From positions 1 to 36,784 of the forward strand of contig JAFVGZ010000035.1 of the NCBI GenBank assembly GCA_017478025.1: a DNA stretch of 36,784 nt, read 5' to 3'. The position numbers were made by a program, and so were the translations under genes. The notes under the pieces are model-generated. The model ran no database searches. It was not told the origin of the DNA and saw nothing but the letters and a program-made list of their open reading frames with translations. Below are positions 31,359 through 36,784 of the stretch, in pieces (position 1 is the stretch's first letter; each line of letters opens with the position of its first letter). The DNA comes from Prevotella sp. (lineage in GTDB: Bacteria > Bacteroidota > Bacteroidia > Bacteroidales > Bacteroidaceae).

Positions 31359-33290
31359 CTATTTCCTCAGCTGTGCATTCTTGCGTGCCAGTTCTTCTCG
31401 CTTTTTCTGCAGTTCCATCTGCTGCTGTTGCATTGCCTGAAGGCGTGCTGCCATTCCAGACATTTTCTTCGGATTCTTCTTGTTCTCTTCACGGCGGGCC
31501 TCAAGGATGGCGAGGAGTTTCTCATCATCGGTAGTCTTGCGTAGTACCCACATTATCAGGGCTGAGAAGAAGAGTGATACGAAGTAGTAGAAGTTCAGGC
31601 CGGAGCTATAGTCGTTGAACATGAAGAAGAACATCAACGGCATGAGCAACATCATCCATTGCATCATCTTCATCTGCTCTGCCTGCTGTCCCACCATCTG
31701 GTCCTTCTGCTGCTGCATGGTGAACCAAGAGTAGAGCAGGTTTGCCAAGCAGAACAAGATGCACGTCAGAGACAGGTGATCACCGATGAGCCAGAGGTTT
31801 GAATTCCATTCTATGATAGGATCGTAGGTGGAAAGGTCGTCAATCCACAGGAAAGACTCCCTGCGCAGCTGGATGGCGTTAGGCACAAAGTTGAACATTG
31901 CAATCCAGATAGGCATCTGTATGAGCATGGGCAAGCAGCCAGAGAGGGGACTCACTCCGTATTCTGAATACATCTGCATCATGGCCTGCTGCTTCTGCAT
32001 AGCATCCTCAGGCTTGTCATACTGCTTCGTTGCCTCATCAAGCTTCGGACGCAGCACACGCATCTTGGCGCTGGACATATAGCTCTTCTTCACCATTGGG
32101 AAGGTTATGCCCTTCAGTAACAGCGTGATAAGTATGAGTATAATGCCCATAGGAATAGCCATAGAGCGGAGGAAGTCGAACACGTAGAGCGTAAACCAGC
32201 GGTTGATGTAACGGAACAGTGGCCAACCGAGATATACGAGACGCTCTAACTGGAGGTCCTTGCCAAACGTAGAATTCTCCTCCTGACGCTGCAGGAGGCG
32301 GAAGTCGTTGGGACCATAGTAGAACTCCAGCTCTGTCGGCTTGGCTCCGGTTGGATCGAAGGCAGTTTTCAACTTGGCCTGATAGAACTTGAGATAGCCC
32401 TTGTCCTTATTCTTGTCCAAAGGTATGCTCGTCAGGCTGACATCCTTTCCGAAACCCTCCTTTGCTATCATAACAGCGGAGAAGAACTGGTTCTTGAATG
32501 CCACCCAGTCAATATCCTCATCTACGCCCTCATCGGTCTTTTCGCTTGTCTCATTGAGATAGTCCGTGCCGCCTTCTGTAAAGTGATATGTCAGCGTGGA
32601 ATAGCGGTTCTCAAACGAATAGCCCTTCTCCTGCTGCTTGCACTTCTCCTGCCAGTCCACGTCGATGCTATTGGTGCTCGGTGGGAACAGGCCTGCCATA
32701 CCATTGGCGGTAATGGAGCATCCCAACATATAGTCACCCAGCATTTTGTAGCGGATAGTAATATCCTTGCCAGGAGCGGCCTGTGCCACGAAAGTGACAG
32801 AAGAGTCGGTGACTTCTGTTGGCGTAAAGTTCAGACTGCCCGTAGAGATGTTTTCCTCCTTGGCGGCCAGCGTGAAGTTCAGACGCGACGTGTTCTTGTC
32901 GTAAAGTGTTACGTCGGCGTTACCGTCATTGTCCTGGTAATTCTTCACTACAGCCTTCTCCACTACAGCTCCTTTAGCGGCAAACGTCAGTTCAAGTTTG
33001 TCATTCTTCAGGACAACAGTCTTAGAGGCAGAACCGATGGTGTCCTGCTTGGCCATGAAGAAAAGCGAGGTAGAGTCTTCTGCCGCAGCCTTTGCCGAAG
33101 CAGCCGCCTTGGTAGCCTTCTCCACTTCTTTCATCTTCATCTGTTCTTCAGCCTTCTTTTGGCTGACGGCAGCAATTGAATCTGCCTGTCTCTGTGCTGC
33201 TATATCTGCCTCCGAAGGCTGATTATACCACGTGAAGCAAAACAGCACGATAGCTATGAGAATAAATCCCGTAAGTGTATTCTTATCCAT
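31359..33290 (-). CDS. yidC: Membrane protein insertase YidC
   Basis: About 643 residues. An N-terminal membrane anchor (TLTGFILIAIVLFCFTWY) precedes a charged Ala/Lys-rich stretch and a large periplasmic domain (about 80-350), then the Oxa1-fold insertase core with five membrane segments; GIILILITLLLKGITFPM, LPMLIQMPIWIAMF, LTCILFCLANLLYSWF and the MLLMPLMFFFMF block are recognisable. The C-terminus is a basic, Gln-rich helix (MAARLQAMQQQQMELQKKREEL), expected to contact ribosomes. Start ATG 33290 (MDKNTLTGF) is chosen over an upstream frame extension because a -7 element lies at 33307-33300. Confidence 0.95.
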   Translation of the reverse strand: MDKNTLTGFILIAIVLFCFTWYNQPSEADIAAQRQADSIAAVSQKKAEEQMKMKEVEKATKAAASAKAAAEDSTSLFFMAKQDTIGSASKTVVLKNDKLELTFAAKGAVVEKAVVKNYQDNDGNADVTLYDKNTSRLNFTLAAKEENISTGSLNFTPTEVTDSSVTFVAQAAPGKDITIRYKMLGDYMLGCSITANGMAGLFPPSTNSIDVDWQEKCKQQEKGYSFENRYSTLTYHFTEGGTDYLNETSEKTDEGVDEDIDWVAFKNQFFSAVMIAKEGFGKDVSLTSIPLDKNKDKGYLKFYQAKLKTAFDPTGAKPTELEFYYGPNDFRLLQRQEENSTFGKDLQLERLVYLGWPLFRYINRWFTLYVFDFLRSMAIPMGIILILITLLLKGITFPMVKKSYMSSAKMRVLRPKLDEATKQYDKPEDAMQKQQAMMQMYSEYGVSPLSGCLPMLIQMPIWIAMFNFVPNAIQLRRESFLWIDDLSTYDPIIEWNSNLWLIGDHLSLTCILFCLANLLYSWFTMQQQKDQMVGQQAEQMKMMQWMMLLMPLMFFFMFNDYSSGLNFYYFVSLFFSALIMWVLRKTTDDEKLLAILEARREENKKNPKKMSGMAARLQAMQQQQMELQKKREELARKNAQLRK

Positions 33291-33299
33291 AATTGGGCG

Positions 33300-33307
33300 C
33301 AAAGTTA
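33300..33307 (-). promoter_or_regulatory. -7 element upstream of yidC
   Basis: TAACTTTG on the minus strand, 9 bp before the start codon, implying a nearly leaderless mRNA. No -33 match at the usual spacing. Confidence 0.45.
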
Positions 33308-33358
33308 CAATTTTTTTCTGGCATAGGAAAGGTTTTATCATCTTTTCTCTGCTAAATC

Positions 33359-33389
33359 GTTGAAATATAAATTAAAATTATTACCTTTG
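33359..33389 (+). promoter_or_regulatory. Promoter of the DUF3078 gene
   Basis: TTG at 33359-33361 and TACCTTTG at 33382-33389, 20-bp spacing, 50 bp before the ATG at 33440. Confidence 0.75.
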
Positions 33390-33439
33390 CATTGCTTTAC
33401 AACTATACACATACCTATTTGAATAAAAATATCATATTC

Positions 33440-34618
33440 ATGCGACTGTATTTCTCTTTTGTAGCATTCATGACTTTTTTCTGCCTTACAAGCGCTAAGG
33501 CACAGAGTGATACACTCTTTTCGCTTATGAACTACAATCCACAGATAATAGCCAAAGCCCTTACGCTTGACTCCACCGAGCTTACATTAACAGAGCGTAC
33601 AGCACTCCGCACGTATCTCTCACATCCAGAGTTAATTACGCGTACTATTCGAGACAAGCACTCTAACAGTCATAATGACTCCATATTAGCACCTGACATC
33701 GAGGATGTAACCCTCTCTCCTGTCGTTGCTCTTATAAATACAGACAAAGGGGATTCTGACAAATCAAACGCAGAATCAATCATGCCTCTGCCAGGAGAAA
33801 ATGTTGAAATGGTTGTTACCAAACCAAAGTTCTGGACAGTAAAAGGTGACTATTACCTGCAATTTATGCAGAATTATGTGTCAAGCAATTGGTATAAAGG
33901 CGGTTCAAACAGTTACTCCATGATGGGAAATACAACAATGGAGTTTAATTTTGACAACAAGGAAAAGATCAAATGGGATAATAAGGTTGAGTTGCGTCTC
34001 GGCTTTCAGACCAATGAGTCTGATACCGTAAATAAATTCAGAACGTCTGAAGACCTGATCCGCTATACATCAAAATTTGGCATTCAGGCACATAAGCAAT
34101 GGTATTACACCTTGCAACTCATTGCAAGCACACAGTTTGCAAAAGGTCTTAAGAATAACGACAAAAAAGTATATTCTGATTTCATGTCGCCATTTACGAT
34201 GAATGTCTCACTCGGTATGGACTATACAATAAAGACTAAAAATGATGTCCTTACCGGTACGCTGCACTTTGCCCCCATTGCATTTGACCTAAAATATGTT
34301 GACCGTAGAGAATTAGTCACTTCTTATGGCATAGATGAAGGCAAGCATAGCAAAACAGACTTCGGTTCGGAATTCACAGCAAACATAGAATGGAAACCTA
34401 TAGACTTTTTCAAATGGAAAAGCTATCTGTATCTTTATACCTCCTATCACAGATTTGAATTTCAATGGGAAAACACTCTTACTGTGCAATTTAGCAAATT
34501 CCTCTCCGCCAATATTTATCTCTATCCCCGCTTTGATGACAATACAAAACGAGTGGATGACATGTCATATTGGCAGTTTAAAGAATATCTCAGTGTAGGA
34601 TTCAGTTATTCCCTCTAA
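33440..34618 (+). CDS. DUF3078 outer-membrane protein
   Basis: A 392-residue protein. A signal peptide ends at SAKAQ (about residue 22). The first 110 mature residues are mostly helical and acidic; from about 130 the sequence is aromatic-rich beta strands: WYKGGSNSYSMMGNTTMEFN, KWDNKVELRLGF, YFTLQLI-like alternation, ending in YLSVGFSYSL with a C-terminal aromatic/Leu end as in outer-membrane barrels. It matches the DUF3078 family, of unknown function, in Bacteroidetes. Start ATG 33440 (MRLYFSFVAF); an in-frame extension from 33392 overlaps the promoter. Its codons are more AT-rich than those of genes to the left. Confidence 0.82.
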   Translation: MRLYFSFVAFMTFFCLTSAKAQSDTLFSLMNYNPQIIAKALTLDSTELTLTERTALRTYLSHPELITRTIRDKHSNSHNDSILAPDIEDVTLSPVVALINTDKGDSDKSNAESIMPLPGENVEMVVTKPKFWTVKGDYYLQFMQNYVSSNWYKGGSNSYSMMGNTTMEFNFDNKEKIKWDNKVELRLGFQTNESDTVNKFRTSEDLIRYTSKFGIQAHKQWYYTLQLIASTQFAKGLKNNDKKVYSDFMSPFTMNVSLGMDYTIKTKNDVLTGTLHFAPIAFDLKYVDRRELVTSYGIDEGKHSKTDFGSEFTANIEWKPIDFFKWKSYLYLYTSYHRFEFQWENTLTVQFSKFLSANIYLYPRFDDNTKRVDDMSYWQFKEYLSVGFSYSL

Positions 34619-34663
34619 CATTCACTAACATACGCTATCCCATAAACCAAATCTATTTCCATC

Positions 34664-36538
34664 GTGATATTCAACAAAGAACTTTCACTCGCCTGGCAAA
34701 TAATCAACAATACCGACACACACCTTTTCCTGACAGGAAAGGCCGGCACGGGTAAAACGACATTCCTGAAAGAGTTGCGACGACAGTCGATGAAAAGAAT
34801 GGTGGTGCTCGCACCTACCGGAATAGCAGCTATCAACGCACAAGGTTCGACTATACACTCTTTCTTTCAGCTCAACATTGGGCCGCAATTGCCCAATATG
34901 CATTCGTCGCGCAACAAGAACTATTCTTTCAGGAAGAACAAAATCCAACTGATTCGCTCACTTGATCTCATCGTAATTGATGAGATTAGCATGGTACGAG
35001 CAGACCTTCTTGATGCAGTTGATCAAGTTTTGCGCAGATATAGAGACAGACAAAAGCCTTTTGGAGGTGTTCAAATGCTCATGATAGGAGACATGCAGCA
35101 ACTGTCTCCCGTTGCAAAAGATGAAGAATGGAAACTATTGTCTGAGTATTATCAGACTCCGTACTTCTTTTCCAGCAACGCACTTAAATCAACAGATTTC
35201 GTCACCGTAGAATTACAAGAAGTATTCAGACAAAGCGATCCGGTCTTCTTAGAGCTCCTGAATAAAGTGCGCACGAATACCATCGATGATTCTTCCTTGA
35301 GCCAGATTAATACACGATACATTCCCAATTTCGCACCACGAAAAGAAGAAGGTTACATAAGACTGTGTACCCACAACCGCCAAGCAGACTATATCAACCA
35401 ACGCGAGTTGGAATCACTCAATGCACCGGCAACAACCTTCACCGCTGATATTGAAGGGGACTTCCCTACTATGTCCTATCCTACTGATAAAGAACTTAGC
35501 TTGAAGGTTGGCGCTCAAGTGATGTTCATTAAAAACGACTCTTCTCCAGAGAAGGCATACTTCAATGGCATGATTGGAGAAATCTTGCAATTTGACGAAA
35601 AAAATCTTATTCATGTTCGTTGCTTAGATGACGAACGTATCGTCAAGGTGGGTCGTGAGAGATGGGAAAATACGAAATACTACCTCGATAATGAGACAAA
35701 GGAGATATCAGAAGAGATCGTAGGCAGTTTTGAACAATATCCACTGAAGACTGCCTGGGCTATTACCGTACACAAAAGTCAAGGATTAACCTTCACCAAA
35801 GCCATTCTGGATATACAGTATAGCTTTGCTCATGGGCAGGCATACGTGGCTCTCTCACGCTGCAAGAGTCTTGAAGGGCTCGTACTCAGCTCACCAATAG
35901 CACGAAATGCAATTATAAATGACAGTCAGGTTGAGCAATTCTACAATGATCCACGACATAGCCAACCCGATAGCATGAAACTGAAGGAGATGGAAGTTAC
36001 ATATCGTCAGCATACCATTGACGACCTATTCTCTATGCTGCCATTAATTCAAGGCACTAATGACATCACGCGCCTTTTGAGAGAACACTTCTATACCAAG
36101 TTGCCAAAGACATACGCAAAATGGAACGAAGCTGTAGAAAAGTTGAAAGAACTGGACCGTGTGGCACATAAATTCCACAATCAATACTCTAAAATTCTCA
36201 TCGCATCAAACGAAGAACAACTACAAGAACGTATTGTAAAAGGTGCCTCTTACTTTGAAAATGAACTGTTATTCTTCAGAATTCTGCTAAAATCAACTCT
36301 CATAAACACTAACAATATCGCAGTACAAAGACGCAGCAATGATATTCTTACATCCATAAAGAACACATATCAAATAAAATTCCAACTCCTGCACTATGTT
36401 GCAAATAATGGGTTCAAACTGCAGGAATACTTAAAGACCAAGGCAACAATCACCCTAAAGCTTGAAGATAATGACCCATCTTCAAAGTATAAGAATACGA
36501 GGAAAAGATATCAACGCAAAAAAGACTCACAAGACTAA
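34664..36538 (+). CDS. PIF1-like superfamily 1B DNA helicase
   Basis: A 624-residue helicase. Walker A is LTGKAGTGKTTF (about 23-34), motif Ia LAPTGIAAINAQGSTIHSFF, Walker B LIVIDEISMV (about 104-113), motif III MLMIGDMQQLSPV, and the C-terminal helicase motifs AWAITVHKSQGLTF and AYVALSRCKS (about 365-405), all in PIF1/RecD order. The last 150 residues carry no motif I recognise and are mainly helical and Lys-rich. The start is GTG at 34664 (MIFNKELSLAWQIIN), 45 bp after the DUF3078 stop, possibly the same transcript. It is AT-rich in codon use. Function in replication or repair of structured DNA is inferred from the family. Confidence 0.9.
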   Translation: MIFNKELSLAWQIINNTDTHLFLTGKAGTGKTTFLKELRRQSMKRMVVLAPTGIAAINAQGSTIHSFFQLNIGPQLPNMHSSRNKNYSFRKNKIQLIRSLDLIVIDEISMVRADLLDAVDQVLRRYRDRQKPFGGVQMLMIGDMQQLSPVAKDEEWKLLSEYYQTPYFFSSNALKSTDFVTVELQEVFRQSDPVFLELLNKVRTNTIDDSSLSQINTRYIPNFAPRKEEGYIRLCTHNRQADYINQRELESLNAPATTFTADIEGDFPTMSYPTDKELSLKVGAQVMFIKNDSSPEKAYFNGMIGEILQFDEKNLIHVRCLDDERIVKVGRERWENTKYYLDNETKEISEEIVGSFEQYPLKTAWAITVHKSQGLTFTKAILDIQYSFAHGQAYVALSRCKSLEGLVLSSPIARNAIINDSQVEQFYNDPRHSQPDSMKLKEMEVTYRQHTIDDLFSMLPLIQGTNDITRLLREHFYTKLPKTYAKWNEAVEKLKELDRVAHKFHNQYSKILIASNEEQLQERIVKGASYFENELLFFRILLKSTLINTNNIAVQRRSNDILTSIKNTYQIKFQLLHYVANNGFKLQEYLKTKATITLKLEDNDPSSKYKNTRKRYQRKKDSQD

Positions 36539-36647
36539 TCACCCTTTATCATTAGTGTCATATAATATTATTATCTGCAAATAAACACACATAATAATAC
36601 ACCTTATTTATATATTCACGAAGAAATACATTCTTATATGATAACGC

Positions 36648-36683
36648 AAAAAAGCCTCACGAGCTGTTGCTCATGAGGCTTTT
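36648..36683 (-). terminator. rRNA operon terminator
   Basis: AAGCCTCACGAGC / GCTCATGAGGCTT forms a long stem (one G-U or mismatch) around TGTT; on the minus strand it is followed by a T-run (plus-strand A-run at 36648-36653). It ends the 5S-containing transcript and could also stop readthrough from the helicase gene. Confidence 0.85.
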
Positions 36684-36691
36684 GAAATGAA

Positions 36692-36784
<93 letters not shown>

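Overview
This window is from a Bacteroidales chromosome, most likely Prevotella or a close relative (Segatella-like). Evidence for this is the Bacteroidetes promoter grammar (TTTG, 19-20 bp, TAnnTTTG) upstream of many genes and both tRNAs, an Rpb6-type omega subunit gene next to a DUF4293 gene, an ilvD-ilvB-ilvN-acyl-ACP thioesterase-ilvC operon, a secreted protein with a type IX secretion-like C-terminal module, and genus-typical dispersed AT-rich intergenic repeats. Most of the window is ordinary core genome. The right end runs into a 5S rRNA gene on the minus strand, so an rRNA operon lies just outside.

Layout. 1-4758 (+): rpoZ-like gene, DUF4293 membrane protein, a nested palindromic repeat block, mazG, a lipoprotein, dnaG. 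4872-7690 (+): a secreted Ser/Gly-rich protein, a glutathione-peroxidase-like protein that has lost its catalytic residues, and trxB. 7852-11364 (+): tRNA-Leu(CAA), a ClpC-type unfoldase, trmD. 11478-15154 (-): tRNA-Asp(GTC), sirtuin, OmpA-family lipoprotein, formate-THF ligase. 15341-21014 (-): a 1374-residue secreted Ig-like repeat protein translationally coupled to a small CTD-type protein, then a winged-helix regulator with its membrane-protein partner. 21015-23015: two kilobases without a convincing gene, built of inverted and direct repeats, with two good promoters and one excellent terminator. 23016-23927 (-): truA. 24147-30295 (+): the branched-chain amino acid operon with an embedded acyl-ACP thioesterase. 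30571-31070 (+): a YoeB-type toxin-antitoxin pair. 31359-33290 (-): yidC. 33440-36538 (+): a DUF3078 outer-membrane protein and a PIF1-like helicase, both visibly more AT-rich than the rest. 36692-end (-): 5S rRNA.

The strongest unusual signal is around the toxin-antitoxin pair. The last 77 bases of ilvC are repeated directly downstream of it, 74 of 77 identical, and all three differences are synonymous (one swaps TAA for TGA). A related terminator hairpin is repeated as well. This looks like a small mobile toxin-antitoxin cassette that entered at the 3' end of ilvC while supplying a replacement gene end. Other points worth a second look are the catalytically stripped glutathione peroxidase beside trxB, a promoter-to-terminator unit of about 375 nt containing 75-bp direct repeats, a perfect 29-bp inverted repeat made of 8-bp tandem units, a recurring GTTTA-N5-TAAAC operator candidate linking the winged-helix regulator to the Ig-repeat operon, and an in-frame minisatellite inside truA.
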